Below, one piece after another: positions 47,601-59,854 of a DNA stretch of 62,000 nucleotides. Made by a program: the position numbers and the translations under genes. This stretch comes from Zygnema cylindricum (Eukaryota; Streptophyta; Zygnematophyceae; Zygnematales; Zygnemataceae), in contig JBBHKE010000102.1 of NCBI GenBank assembly GCA_037447655.1, forward strand, positions 76,300 through 138,299, in the 5' to 3' direction. Numbering within the stretch: the first letter of the stretch is position 1; each line of letters opens with the position of its first letter. The notes beneath the pieces were generated by a model that was not told the origin of the DNA, searched no databases, and saw nothing but the letters and a program-made list of their open reading frames with translations.

Positions 47601-50600
47601 TTTTTCCATTCCCTCGTGTTTTCGCTAAAAAAAGATCAAACATTGGTTCTCCATAAAGAATAATCTAGAAGTTGAACAAATACCATGCAACATACACGAC
47701 TAAAAGAAAGTCAAAACAAGGGGTCCCTCAATAACGAGGCCCAACAAAACCGTAGTTCAAAATTCTACACCTTTTAACTGCATCGCGTGAACTTACGCTT
47801 GGCATAAGCGATCAAGTTCCCTTACTCTCTTCCAATGCTGGCTTTCCGCTTTCTGTACTGAATAAAGCCTTTCACCTTAAAAACAAAGGAGATAGAAAGC
47901 ACAAATATCAAAACAAGGGGAAGGGGGAGGGGGATTCAAATATACCGCCAATAGCAAATTAGTTCCAGCTTCTGATGGCTTGGAGAAAAAATGAATACTG
48001 ATGAGTGTTATATACAAGCAAGGACTTTTCTGCCATGCAACTCTCATCGGTGACAATTAGCAAAGCTTCAGCAATTATATACTGTCAATTGCAGAGTAAT
48101 CAATCATATATCATCTGTATGTTTCCTTAGGAGAGCTTATTCAAAGATTTCATGCATTTTGTTCAGAAAAACACGGTTAAATAACATTAAGCTGACTGTT
48201 TTATGACATGGAATAAGCACAGAAAAGACAGTCCTCCTGATAATGAACTTGCATGGCATGTGATACACATTTTCCAAGCATAAGAGACAATTCGATGCAA
48301 TAAGAAAGCAAAACAGACGGCACATTTCTTCACCTGCAAGAGTGTTTCGAAGGATTTCAGGCATGGCCAGGTCAGGCATTGGTGAAGCTGCTTCCTTCTC
48401 CACTATTCTGGCAGCTCCCTATAAAATAAAACAATCTCTGCTCAGCTATAGTACTGATTGCTAGAAGCAAAAATCTCTCACAACTCACTCCTTTCACTAA
48501 TAAGGCAAGGCAATACAGAACAAGCCAAGTAAACACCCAATCAAAACACACGAAGACCACCTGCAGAGCCCCGTATTTGTAAAATCAATATCAAAACTGT
48601 TCCATGACGAACTGAGCAGTTACAAGATGGGTCATGGACATTGTTTTACTCCATCGACACAACTGAGATCTCAACGGTGAGATCGTTCTCAGTGTTTTAT
48701 GCATCACAGGTCAAGGCAAAGGCAAAGGCGATGGAATAGGGCTCCAGAATATCTACTCGATGATACAAAGTAGGATAACTGACGGTTAATTCAAAGCAGA
48801 TCGAGCAAAATAGACTTCTACAGTTTAAGCTCAACGATCAACAAACAAACTACAATAATTTGGCTCCTCAACTATTAACATCAGGAAAGTTTAACCAGTA
48901 ACTTCAAGTGTGTTGCCGGCTGCTTATACCTGCAATTTCTTTTGACTTTTCTTTAAGCAAAATTGACACGGGCTTCATTGGCAAGTTAGCCTCAACTAGG
49001 TGCAGGACATCAACAGGACAACTTACTCCTTCAAACTGCTTCTGATGCCATCGCTTGATTTCTTTTTGGCACACATCGTTTTGTCTCAGGAAAGGCCCAA
49101 AGCTTGAGAGTAACAGCTGCAGCCTTCCTCCAGCTCCTTCTCCTGCACAAACATAACATGGAAGTAAAAGTCATGAGCAAGTAGGAAAAAATGATTTGAC
49201 AAGGGTTCAATTGGGCTCAACCTGCATAGTATGCATCACAATGTTGAGAACTAACAGATCAACTGCTTGCATAGACGGGATGAGAGGAGATGTAATAGTT
49301 GGAGAAATGTACAGAAAAATGCATGTAATGATCCTTAATGAGGCATCAGAAAAATTTGCTATGGAACATATCAGCACCCTGTGTGGGAAAAAGTGCCTAA
49401 TACCAGTATTATTTCGTTCAATCTGTTGCACCGTGGCAGCCATGCTTTCCAAAATCGTATTCAGCTGCATTTTGTACCCCCCCCACCAATTATCTCAATC
49501 AGCCAGTGCAAGTTTATAGTCCTACGCCTGCCACACAGGTGCATGTAAGCCTAAAGTGTCAGGAACTCTGATAAAAATCAAACTAAGACTTGAGCTTGTC
49601 CTCCTACAGTGCCTGACAAACCACCGTGTTAACACTGTAAAACACTCAGAAATAAGCCATATCATGAAACGTATCAGCAGTTTATGTCATGTAGAGTCCG
49701 ACAGAACGCACATGCTCTTGATACAGTCGTCCGAAATACAACCATTCGGAAAGAAACAGGGCCTGCTAAGAATGGAGAGAAATCCTGACTTACTAGATAA
49801 AATTATAAATGTTCCTACTGAAGACCGTTAAACAGCTGACAATAGCGACGTCAGACACCAGACCCTATAGGAAGAGGGTTCATTATGACCAAAAGCACTT
49901 TTTAGGAATTTAGACAGATAAATCGGAATTTACCTTCTGATTGAGAACAATGAGATCTGCCATAGCTGCCTCATGTTGATCAGAAGTTCCATGCATGACT
50001 TTGCCAGACGTATCTGTAGACATTGAAAGTTGTTGCTCCGACAGGGAATTCTCCAATTTTTGCAGACGTCCTAAACGGCGTTTCAAGCTCTGAGCTTCCT
50101 CATCCAGCAGTTCAGTTTCCTTACTGAATACAAAGAATGGTTTGCGAAAGTAAGAAGCACACACGGGCTTGGACTTTCCAAATTTTTGCAATTGACTGTG
50201 GGAATGGCCTGAAGTGCCAATGGCATATCGGTGTAAGCACACTAGAAATCCACAGATACTAAAGTCGCATCATGTTTGATTAAAAAAGTTACATGTTGAA
50301 ATATTTAAAACCGTTAACAAGATCATATTGTGAAACAACAGAAAAGGGTTGAAACTGCTTGAGACAGTAAGGGGAAAAATTGGAAAAAAACGTACTTGCT
50401 TTTGTTGGTCTTACCAAACTTTCAAAAACCAGTACCAAGAAATTCATTTGGATCCTTTCTTGGCAAATGTACATTCATATACAACGACATCATCCTTGCA
50501 GAATGCCAGGATCTACCCACCACCGTTACAGAAGTGCAAGTTCCAAAGTACAGCCAAAGAACTAAAAATGCCTACCGAGTCTGCTTTATCATCTCTTCGA

Positions 50601-51522
50601 GTTCCTCGACATCCTCCTCATTTCCTCTGGTCAGCTTCCGGAATGCCTTTTCAAGCTCTTCTCCCTTTCCCACCAAAGTTCCTAACAATAGTCAGCTTGA
50701 TAGAGGAAACATGCAGAGCTGTACAAATCATAAAACGGCGGCTAGACCTATAGGTAGTAACTAGATGCTGAAGTAGTAGAACATACTCCTGAAGTTTGAT
50801 GGTAACATCGGGCCGTACTGAAAGGGCTATAACGCACAGTTGCTCCATTTGCTATTACAACATGTAGTTAGAAAACCAGCGCACCTTTAACACCTTTTCC
50901 TTGTGCATCAACTGTGTGTACCTGCAAGAGAATACAAAAATAATTATTACAAAAAAGTAATGAAACAAGAAATGCATATCAAACTGGCATTTCATTGTAA
51001 CCTATTATTACACTCTAATCTCTTTAAATTCAGGCCAAAATTTGACAATGTGGATATGCGGATGCGAAAGCATACGAAGAAGTAGCCCCATAATGGAGTC
51101 ATAAGCACAAAGTTCAAGGAATCAAATTGGTTAAGATACGGTTCAATAGGCAATCCAGATGGTATTTTTGCTTTGCAGACCACAGAAAGGAGAATTTCTG
51201 ACACAGAATTGCCCCAAGAAATCTTAGCACAAATTGTTCAGGCACTACAAGAGAAGAAAACAAAAAATGTCTCCAACTGTAAACTGGTAAGGGGCAATAG
51301 AAACATAGATTTCTTTTGCTTAACTTTTCTAAATTTTTAAGTTACTCACTCGGCTAACTCGTCAAGAGATAAAACATTGTCCTTGCTCACGTTCCGGCAG
51401 AGCCATTTAACCACAGCCTTCGATCCTTCCTGCTCGCACGTCCAGCTCAGGTTGTCTACTGTGTGAATGGGCTCATTAATTCCAAGTTCTTCAAGCAGGG
51501 TAAAGAGTTGTTTGCTGCTCAT
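41641..51522 (-). CDS. AUG3: Augmin complex subunit 3 (HAUS3-like)
   Basis: A subunit of the eight-protein augmin complex that recruits gamma-tubulin to existing microtubules in spindle and phragmoplast. Exons in transcript order: 51522-51350, 50921-50885, 50664-50576, 50123-49934, 49464-49404, 49142-48930, 48414-48334, 47857-47797, 47337-47206, 46691-46622, 46511-46457, 45253-45201, 44555-44403, 44256-44142, 43539-43404, 42899-42824, 42666-42571, 41796-41641. They join in frame to 648 residues; Arabidopsis AUG3 is about 617. Matching blocks: KQLFTLLEELGI and NVLSLDELAE at the N-terminus, ELLDEEAQSLKRRLGRLQ, SQHWKRVRELDRL, KELAQLNSTYVFQGDYELKRRRQE, FIGHLVQLLALH, ARKLLFSAKNSHQALLVPE, and ERRVFSEFFCNPDGLLSTV near the C-terminus. 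The protein is mostly predicted coiled coil. Exons 3 and 7 have uncertain acceptors; a TTG two codons upstream is not used as start. Confidence 0.9.
45560..45960. repeat. TATCG-rich repeat in AUG3 intron 11
   Basis: TTATCGATGATAATTATATTATCG-type and ACCGATAA motifs cluster here, as in 35620-36185 and 38670-39075. The repeat lies in the 1.2-kb intron between exons 11 and 12. No termini are identified. Confidence 0.45.
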
Positions 51523-53926
51523 TTTCAATAGCGACCACCTCTAACTCTCCTTCAATGTACCGATACCTGCACTGATTAAAAAAATCCAGTAGCTAAAAAA
51601 CTTTACGAAATTGTTTGACTATCAGCAATATTTATAAGGTGACTAGCGATTCAATGCCAAGCAAATGTGGAACGCTCTAATTCAAAAATCCTTTTCTGTC
51701 ATTCATTTTAGTCAGTTGATGGATAGGAAGGGACGTAGTTTCGTACTCGCAAACTCTAACGATATCACTAAAAACATATTGTTTTTTTCGCCATAGCCAT
51801 AATCGTAACGGTTATACAATTTTGACATCTGGACTGATTCATGAAGAAACGATTGACTGGAAGGACACTTGAATGAAACAAACTAATAGTGTATCTCTAG
51901 GGCAAGGACGGCCTATGTTTGCCTTCTATGACCATGTGGATTAATGGTGAGTTTTTGCAATTACTAAAAGTTTATCTAAAAGACTAGGATAGCTTTCTTT
52001 TCAGTGTTGTCCTTGGCTCATTCTGGAATGCTTTGTGTGCATCTTTTCTCTTTCACAGTAATAGAATTGAAGTGACTGGATAGCAATTGATAGGCCTTGT
52101 GAGTAGGAAAGACAGCTCCTAGAAACCTTTTTCGAGGTCAAATCTGTACAAATTGAAAGAATGCCCTCTGTACAGTCAGCTTGTCTCAGGAGCCTATCTA
52201 TGAAGAAAGAAATTGGTGAAGTGGGCAGCTGTTCGTTTAGTTCAGCTCAAGGCTACAACTCCTTGAAGAACTGTTGCCCCTGTACATCCATGCATTCTCC
52301 CTATAGACAACTTTTTGTGGTGAAAGCTAAGTATTCTAAAGGAATTTAAGCGGTCGAAAGCGGCAGCGTCTACTCCACCGTTGACAAACCGAGCTAAATT
52401 GTAGACGGTGAATGTGTTTATGAGAAAAATATAAATTACAGAATAAATTCATTGCAAATCTGTGGCACATTCCATATATATTCCGTCTGGTATGTTATCG
52501 AGATATTGGAGGTTTTGTGAGCTTGGGTACTGAGTGCTTGCAATGGATTACATCAGAGACGATTTTCAAGGCTGGATTAATGTGTGTTTGTTTGATTTAT
52601 TGACCTCGTTCTGTGGCCCTCTCAGTATTCTCAACACTCCATGCCAAGTCGAGGATAGCAAAAAATAGAATAGGCCGGGTAGCAGGGTAGGCGACATTTT
52701 GGCAGGTGCAGGAAGGGCTGAGGAGTATAATTGCCTGGATAGAGTTTGACGTTGAATCTGAGCATGTCTTCTTATGCTGGTCTAACAGAGAATTTTTAGC
52801 TGCGTCTCCTTTTGTTTTTGAAGTGTTTAAGTAATTGTAATTGTTGTGAGCAAAATAGGGGGTATCTTTCATCTAGGTCATTTTGGTTTCTCTTCACTGA
52901 CTTTGCATCCTATTAGCTGCAATATTCGAAATTTTGGCTGGTTTTTCTGTTAAAGAATGGCTGCAGTAAAGGAAATATCAGATTCATTTTCACAACATCT
53001 TAATTGCAAAGTTGGCCTTTCTTAGGAAGTCTAAGATGCTCCTTTTCATTTCGAACACAAATTTGCCTTCAACCAGGCAGTATACAGACTGCATGTTTAT
53101 TGGTCCCATACGTCAATGAAGTCTTGTTCACTGACAATGTGTCTGCGGAGCATACAGGACATTTGCCTGTAATGTTATTAATTTCCAGTGAACAACACCT
53201 TGAGCTTGTCCATGTGGATTAAACGCATGGCAATTCTCAGTAACAAGAGAGTCAAGTAGCATGAATTTCTGATCCAGAGCAAGATATATGTGTGAATGAT
53301 GTAGTAGCGAAAACTCTGGTAAATTTTTTGTTGAAGCGTCATTTTCTTGTCGACCTTTGTTGGCAGTGGCGGATTTGTGTCAATTTTTGGTAAATGCAAA
53401 TAATCCGAAAAGCAAAGACATATAGAATATAACTTTTGTATGTTTCTACAACCGATCTACCTTATCTGAAAGTATGCACTTTTCCACTGGACAAGCTATC
53501 AAGTATTCTTAAATGTGCTTGACCTTGGAATACACAAAGAAATGGAACAATGGTTATGTACATAACCTGTCTTCATACATGCAGGTCATGCGTAGAGCTG
53601 AAATTGCAATATTATAAAAAGACCTCTGCATTTCTACACTCTGGATCAGCAAGAGTCTGATACAAAATGGTTCTGGTTGCAGGTCGATCCATGCCTGACA
53701 CTACTTTGAGAAATAATGGATTCACGATGGCTTTTCTCTGGTTCAATGTTCCCTACTTAAGTCACTGAATATTACAGTTTGTGCCTTCCGTACCCTCACC
53801 ACCAATTTGTGTCTAATTTTACACCTTTTCAAGTAGTGAAGCAACATTCTGGTGTTGATGGAATGAGCCCTCCTGTATCATCGCGGCTTGTTTTCAGGAT
53901 CCTGTTTCAGTACAGATTTTATCAAT
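51523..53926. promoter_or_regulatory. Divergent intergenic region between AUG3 and the alpha-crystallin-domain gene
   Basis: The region holds the promoters and 5' UTRs of two divergently transcribed genes. A TTTTCAG acceptor at about 53896 just upstream of the + strand start suggests a 5' UTR intron in that gene. Short frames are not recognisable. No core promoter element stands out. Confidence 0.4.
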
Positions 53927-56065
53927 ATGATGCACAGTTTGGGGCCCCCAAGGGAACAGATAGGGATGCCTGGACCAGACAGGCCAAACTTGGCTAGCTC
54001 TCAGCTTGCAAGCCGGTTGCAAGCAGAAGTGTCACAACAAGAGGACCATGGACTGGACCATAGCCTTCATACGGACATGGGGGCTACTGGCTCGCTAAGC
54101 CTCTCTGATCGCTCCTCTGTTCCGCAAACATACGGAGATGCCCTTTCCCTGATGCATGCGATTAAATCTGGTCGAGTGGGGGCATCCACTAATGACCAGC
54201 GGTTCTTGCTCATTTTTATCCTTTCAAATTATTTTGGTCCAGATTTGAAAAATGAAGAACCAAAACGATCAGCGGCACAGAGGCAAGCTGCCGGAGCACT
54301 ACCTTACAGCGAGGCAGATTTGCACAATTCAATTTTAAAACTTGCAGAGATTGAGAGCATTTATTACTATGCTGTTAGGCACGCTCACCCAGGAGCCCGT
54401 GTCAAGCTGCAATCGTTGTACAAATTTCTGCAAGGCCACTTGGCCCCTCCAGTAAAGGAAGCCCTAGAAGATGATCGGCAATTCACGTACTTCTTTGACC
54501 CGGCAATCCACAAGCAGACTCGATACAAGGGGACATACAAAGTGGTGGAGGGCATCATTTTCATCAATAATCCTGACACTTCGTCGCTTCGAGAAAATGA
54601 TATAGCTCGTTTTCTCTGGTTAACCAGCCTTCCATCAATTACTCTTGACCGCGACGAGGCACGACATTTTGTACATGGGATGCGGACAGACCGTGACGAA
54701 GAAAGGCAGGCAAGGTTCAATCTTGTTACAGAGCAGCGAAATGATAAAGAGCATGGAGTACCCAATCCTGCTGTTTCGGGAGGAGGTATGGATAGAAGCC
54801 ATAGAATTGAAGGAATTGCAGTGAGGAAGAAGAAGAAGAAAAGGGAACATCCAGGCATAGGTGTGGTAGGTCCAGTCGAAGGGACACTTGACGATGCAAC
54901 TCTAAGTGCCTGCCAAACAACTGGTGCCACTCCTCCAGAAGGTTCTCTTAGTGGAGGGTATGGGGCTTCCCTTTTGCTCCTCCCGAGAATCCCAACAGCT
55001 TCACAATGGCAAGATATTATTGCGGCGGCGAGGCCGGCTGTAGCCTTTACTGGAACTGCTGCACTGCGGCAAACAGGGCCGTCTTTAGGAGGTGTGGATA
55101 TTGGGGAGTGTGACGACGCGTATCTGTTTCAATGTGCCCTTCCTGGCGTCAAGAAGGATGAAGGTGTCTTCCTGCTCCGCAACCTGCAACATATGCAGAG
55201 TGTCTTCTGTTTCATATTGTCATTTGACTTCAACATCGTAGTTAAATTGTGATGCGCTTGCAGTCGGTATTCTTTTTAAATTCTGTGAAGTTAGCACACG
55301 TGAAATTGGAGTGTGGCTGCTTATTGGACAGTTTTTGGGCGATTGGTGCAAGAATCCTTGTGTCTTCTAAAGGTTAATCTTTTGTAACCAATTATAGAAA
55401 GGCAGTTAAGAAAGCTTAGGTCAAGGTAACCTACCTATCTCTAGAACAGTCTGGTCATGAGCTGGTTGGTTTCGTGAACCTGTCGTCAAGTATGGAGGCC
55501 ACATTCATAGCCTGTCAGGCCTTCCATGTTGTGTAAAATGCTCTTATCCTCTTTCCTTCATAACCTGTGCGCTTTTTTAATGCCACTGACATTTTTTTAT
55601 TCAATTTTTATAGCTTTCATGGATGAAGTTGTTCTTTGATTTCAATAGTCACTCTGTCATTTACCGCGTCTGTCATTCGAGGAGATGATGCGGTAATGTC
55701 AGATACGACACGGTCATTTTTTTTTCATGTTCTTGGAGCATGAAAAAAACTTTTGCACTAAAAAATTCCTTAGCCTGAGTGTTTTTGCAGGTGAGTTCAA
55801 CTGTGAAGTTGAGTGTGACGGACAGGTCACAATACGCGGATGCACCACTACTGGAGCCCCTTTTGTGGAGAAGAATGGGCGTAGGTTTCACATGCACACT
55901 CTAAACCTATGTCCTTTGGGGCCCTTTTCAGTCACTTTCTACCTGCCTGGGCCTGTGGAGCCCAGCCATTTCACAGGAACTTTTGGCGCTGATGGAATTC
56001 TTGAAGGTATCGTACTTAAACAGAGGAGAGCTAGTGGAGCCGCCGCATTAACTTTCTTAAGCTGA
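53927..56065 (+). CDS. Alpha-crystallin-domain (HSP20-like) protein, IDM2-type
   Basis: Exons 53927-55163 and 55791-56065 join in frame to 503 residues. The N-terminal region has the plant-specific block YGDALSLMHAIKSGRVGAS, QRFLLIFILSNYFGPDL and IESIYYYAVRHAHPGARVKL, then IIFINNPDTSSL, which I associate with the Arabidopsis family containing IDM2 (a factor that protects loci from DNA hypermethylation). A lysine run (RKKKKKRE) could be a nuclear localisation signal. The C-terminal 115 residues form an alpha-crystallin-type domain: VDIGECDDAYLFQCALPGVKKDEGEF across the splice, then LCPLGPFSVTFYLPGPVEPSHFTG and GILEGIVLK. A methylation-related role is inferred from family resemblance. The two adjacent ATGs at 53927 and 53930 are the best starts; an upstream coding exon cannot be excluded. 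Confidence 0.85.
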
Positions 56066-57004
56066 AAAGAACATAATTAAAGGAAAAATCTTAACCATGT
56101 TCGTCGGAAGAAGTGAAGTGAAGGGACAAAAGCTGAAAAGGAAATTTTCAACAAGAAGGCTGTTCATACAAAACGCGGCCTCGTAAGTGTTTCTCTCAGG
56201 CTGAGATGAGTAAGATTCAACATTTGTATAGGAGTGATGCTCTAATAGGTCCACATAGGTCAGCTGTCCTGGGGGTTTGAATAGTTTTAGGAAATCCAAT
56301 TGTTTGTAGGAATCGCAAGTTCTGCAGTCTAATAATTTGCATGCTCGTATAAGAGTGTCAGTTTTTGCCTAAATTCGTTCCACCTTTTTAAAACTAGTGT
56401 TGATCATAGTCAAGATTTCTAGAAGCGAGTAGGGTCATATTGTCATATCTGTCATGTAAATATCTTCGTAAAGTGCCCAAAACGCCTTTATAATTTAGGC
56501 TTGATCCACAACAAAATGTGAAACTAGGGGTAAAAAAAGCTCGGCTTATTCATAGAAGTAGGTATTGCACCCTGCACTTCAAAAAATCCTTCGAGATACA
56601 ATTTACAAGGGAAAACACAGCTCGTTGTTAATTTCATTGTTGCGCTCTTTACATTCTTTTCTAACCCCGGAGGAAAGTTAAAGTTCTAAGTGATGGAGAA
56701 AACCGTTCTAAGTGCTAAGTGATGGCTTTTAATCTGATCTCAGCCGTGTTTATGCTCCCCTTGTGTTTTATAAGCGTGTAACCTTAGGTGCGCACGGTGG
56801 AAAGGTCCTATCTGTATGCATCCATTCTCGCGTGGCTATCACATTGCCAGGTGTCGCTTCTTACTCCTGATGCCAGTGTTCATATGGATGATTTTTAATG
56901 TTCCTACATCTTTAAAATTGTAGTTTCGGGAAACTTGCAGTCTTTAAGTTACTTTTACCTTTAAAATGTGTGTGTGTATTTGTGTGTGCGTGCGGTTGAC
57001 TGTG
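56066..57004. other. 3' flank, no gene recognised
   Basis: This contains the 3' UTR of the alpha-crystallin-domain gene and otherwise unremarkable AT-rich sequence. A short (TG)n tract lies around 56966-56990. Confidence 0.45.
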
Positions 57005-57225
57005 TATAGAGAGGGAGGTGGGGGGTAGAGGGAGGGGGAGGAGAGGGAGGGAGAGGAGGGGGAAGGGGGAAGGGAGAGAGGGGAGGGGAGGAGGGAGAGG
57101 AGGGGACGGGAAGAAGGGGAGAGGGGGGGAGGGAGAGGAAGGAGAGCGAGAGGAATCAGGGGACAGATCAAGGAGAGGAAAGGAGGGGGAGGGAGGAGAG
57201 AGGGGAGAGGAAGCGGGAGGGGGAC
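57005..57225 (+). repeat. Polypurine (GGGGA/GGAGA)n tract
   Basis: About 220 bases with almost only G and A on the + strand. Such homopurine-homopyrimidine tracts with mirror symmetry can form triplex DNA. The apparent open frames in it (Gly/Glu/Arg or Ser/Pro/Leu repeats) are composition artefacts. Confidence 0.9.
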
Positions 57226-57399
57226 TGATCTGCAGTAGTGGACCATAAGAAAAGGTGATATTGATGAGCCAACGCATGGCATACAAATCCATACACTAAT
57301 CCAAAACTCTGCATTGTCTCGGGGTGGCGATTGTGTGGGTTCAAAAACCAGTGTGTTATCTCTTGCGCCCTAGGACCATCTCATAGCTGAGTGGTCCTG

Positions 57400-57780
57400 C
57401 CAAAGGTGATGCTTGACTCCTTGACCACGTAAGCATGATTCCTTCGGTAGGAGCCCAGAGTGGATAGGTGTGGAGCCCAATCTTGTGAGTGTTGAGATAG
57501 GAATAAGCGGAAGGTATAATGAGTTCGGCATTGTCGTAGACAATGTCACTATTGCACACGGTGTGCTGGCAATGTCCTTGGTCCGAACATCGTTGTTCTC
57601 AAAATCTTGCATAAAGGGGTACTCAAATGGCCAAATTTTTATTACCCACCTTCCATACACCTCTGCTGATCTTGAACGTATTCAAGTAGCTTCATACCAC
57701 AGTCTCCCAAATTGGGTCGACTTTGGTGAGCCAACCTGCTATCCTCATCCCAATAAAAGGAGAAACTAAACCTCAAATTC
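57400..57780 (+). repeat. Diverged duplicated unit, copy 1
   Basis: A 99-residue frame at 57470-57769 covers most of it. The 'acaatgtc..ttggtccgaacatcgttgttctcaaaatcttgcataaa' block and 'ttgaacgtattcaag.agcttcatac..cagtctcccaaatt' reappear in diverged form at 58980-59240. The product is unknown; it may be a decayed retroelement piece. Confidence 0.45.
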
Positions 57781-58859
57781 ATTCCCTATACGGCACTAAG
57801 GTGCTTCTTAAGTTTTAACAACATCAATCTTTTGGAGGCTTTGGACTAACAATCTTCAATATCCCACTTCCATCCAAGCTAGATCCGTCCACGTGTGACC
57901 AACCTCGAATGGAAAAAGGCCAAACGCAAGCAGAGCTGAGGGAAGAAACTCATGAAATCAACATCAACTACGCCTTGTATCTTCTTTGCTCTCCTCTCAC
58001 TGTAGGTCCAACCATCATCGAAGATGCGGTGAAGGAGTCACAAGAGGAGTAAACGATGGAGTGTGACGCTTTTGTGAGAACAACCTTGCAAAACATACAA
58101 GAATTAAAAGCCCTCTCATAAGTAGGTTTCCCTAGGTCATAGTTTCTAAACTCCTAAGTCAACATCGATGAAACCTAGCCCAGTCACAACCTGACATTGA
58201 CCCTACACCATTAGCATTGAGTCAAGGTCTTTCGATCACCCAGTACCGTGAGACCAATCGCTTGAGCAGTGGCGTCAGCCTGAAAAGTCTGCTACGAATC
58301 CAACTATTCCGTGGTCCTTGCTTGTGAATCCCTAACGTTGTCTAAGAGGATAGCCTTACCAACCACGGAGCAAAGGCTGGCTCGCTCCGGAGAGAGGCTC
58401 CCTGTGAAGGCGAGACGACTGTGGTCCTCCGTTATTGACACACTACTCCTAAATTGTTTCCATTTGTAAGGTCATGGAGAGATGGCCACGCCTTCAACGG
58501 TTGCATAACATGGTAGGCCGAATGTCCTACAACCATCGACACTCCGTGAGGCATGTAATTATGAGAAATGGTGGTCTGTAACGTCTTCGTCATCCGTGAG
58601 GCCGTCATCTTATGAGGCAGTCGTTAGTCATAAAGTTGTCGTCATCTTTGAGGCCATCATCAATCATGAGGTCATCGTCATCCTTGAGGCCATCGTCACT
58701 TATGAAGAAGTCATTTGCATGAGTGGATCGTCAATGGTGAACCTATCCTCAATCAGGTCAAGTTCCTTGCATTCTCGGCGTCTTGTGTTCACCGTGGAGA
58801 ATCTATATCGGCAAATGCTCGCGAATTCGAAGACTCTCATTTCCTAGGACCCAAGTGGT
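57781..58859. other. Spacer between duplicated units, with a short degenerate repeat
   Basis: No gene is recognised. At about 58580-58710 there are several degenerate copies of a 25-30 base motif, 'gtcatc.ttgaggccatcatc.atcatgag', on the + strand. In translation they give an alternating V/I/E-rich repeat. Confidence 0.45.
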
Positions 58860-59260
58860 AAAGACCTCGAATTATGTTTGACAATGTGACCTACGATTGG
58901 CGGTCGGTCTCTCGTGCATGTAGTTCCACGACCTAAGCCAATATGGGCATGAGAGCCATCGAGCGAACTCTTCTGAATGTCCAGATGGGAATGGGCGGCA
59001 GGTTGAATAAGTGCGACAAGTTGCCGTTAAGATGTCCCTTCTTCCCTAGAGCGTGCCCATAGTTCGCAGACGATGTCCTTCGGGCGGGATGTCATCGTCC
59101 CCAAAATCTCGCATCAAGGTTTAGTAAGAGGCAAAATAAATTCATGACACCCTTTGCGCACACCCGTTCTCATTTTAGAAGCATTCGAATACCTTCATCC
59201 CTCGATCTCCCAAATTCTCTTCGTGGCTCGCCCGATCTCCTCTTTTCACACTCTCCACAA
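58860..59260 (+). repeat. Diverged duplicated unit, copy 2
   Basis: This corresponds to copy 1 at 57400-57780 with many substitutions: 'gatgggaatgggcgg' against 'gataggaataagcgg', 'ccccaaaatctcgcatcaa' against 'ctcaaaatcttgcataaa', and 'gatctcccaaattctcttcgtggctcgcc' against 'agtctcccaaattgggtcgactttggtgagcc'. Its frame is broken. The two copies could be LTR remnants about 1.4 kb apart, but I cannot show LTR ends. Confidence 0.4.
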
Positions 59261-59850
59261 ACGTATGAACTCCTTACAATTCCTCGATGTGTCCATTCCT
59301 CGAGGATGCAACCATCGTGCTATGCCCCTCCACACTGTTTGCACACAAGAAATTCCAACCTTAAATAAGTTGGTTTCGTGACACATTCCACCAACTCAAG
59401 AATGTAGGTAATATAAAAGGGGGGTTTATACACCAATCCACTGATTTGGTTATTGATCTCATTTTCCTCCACCTGTTGCCGCCGCCGTCACCCTTCAAGG
59501 TACGGAGATTCTTTTCTTCCCCATTGACGATCTTCCAAAGATGACTTTGATGAACTTCTTTCAAATTTGATAGTTGGATCCGTTGAAGAGGACGATCTTC
59601 CCCGGCATCGAAGGGATCGACACCTCATCATCGAATTCATAATCGAGATTTGAATCATTCTCAATCACTGGTTTCCCCTTGCAAAAGATCTCCCTTATCT
59701 CCTGATCATTCTCCAGTCCTCCATCCGAAGCCTCCTAAATAGGATCGAAAATCGTATCTTCGACCACCTAGAACTTTCCCTTTCGATTTGCATCAGAGAT
59801 CCGTTGATCTAGGTGATTCAAGAAGCCCTCGAATAACTTTTCGGGTTTCT
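59261..59850. other. Intergenic sequence, no gene recognised
   Basis: C/T-rich sequence with short frames only. 'atcatcgaattcataatcgagatt' and similar stretches look like decayed coding sequence, but I recognise no domain. Confidence 0.35.
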
Positions 59851-59854
59851 TTAA

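Noticed and set aside
50750-50850. Possible extra AUG3 exon (VRPDVTIKLQEY or YGPMLPSNFR) after exon 2
   Set aside because: It has a CAG acceptor, but neither frame matches the family, and joining exon 2 directly to GEELEKAF reproduces the expected alignment.
56912-57292. Ser/Pro/Leu-rich frames across the purine tract
   Set aside because: They are direct translations of low-complexity sequence, open in several frames on both strands.
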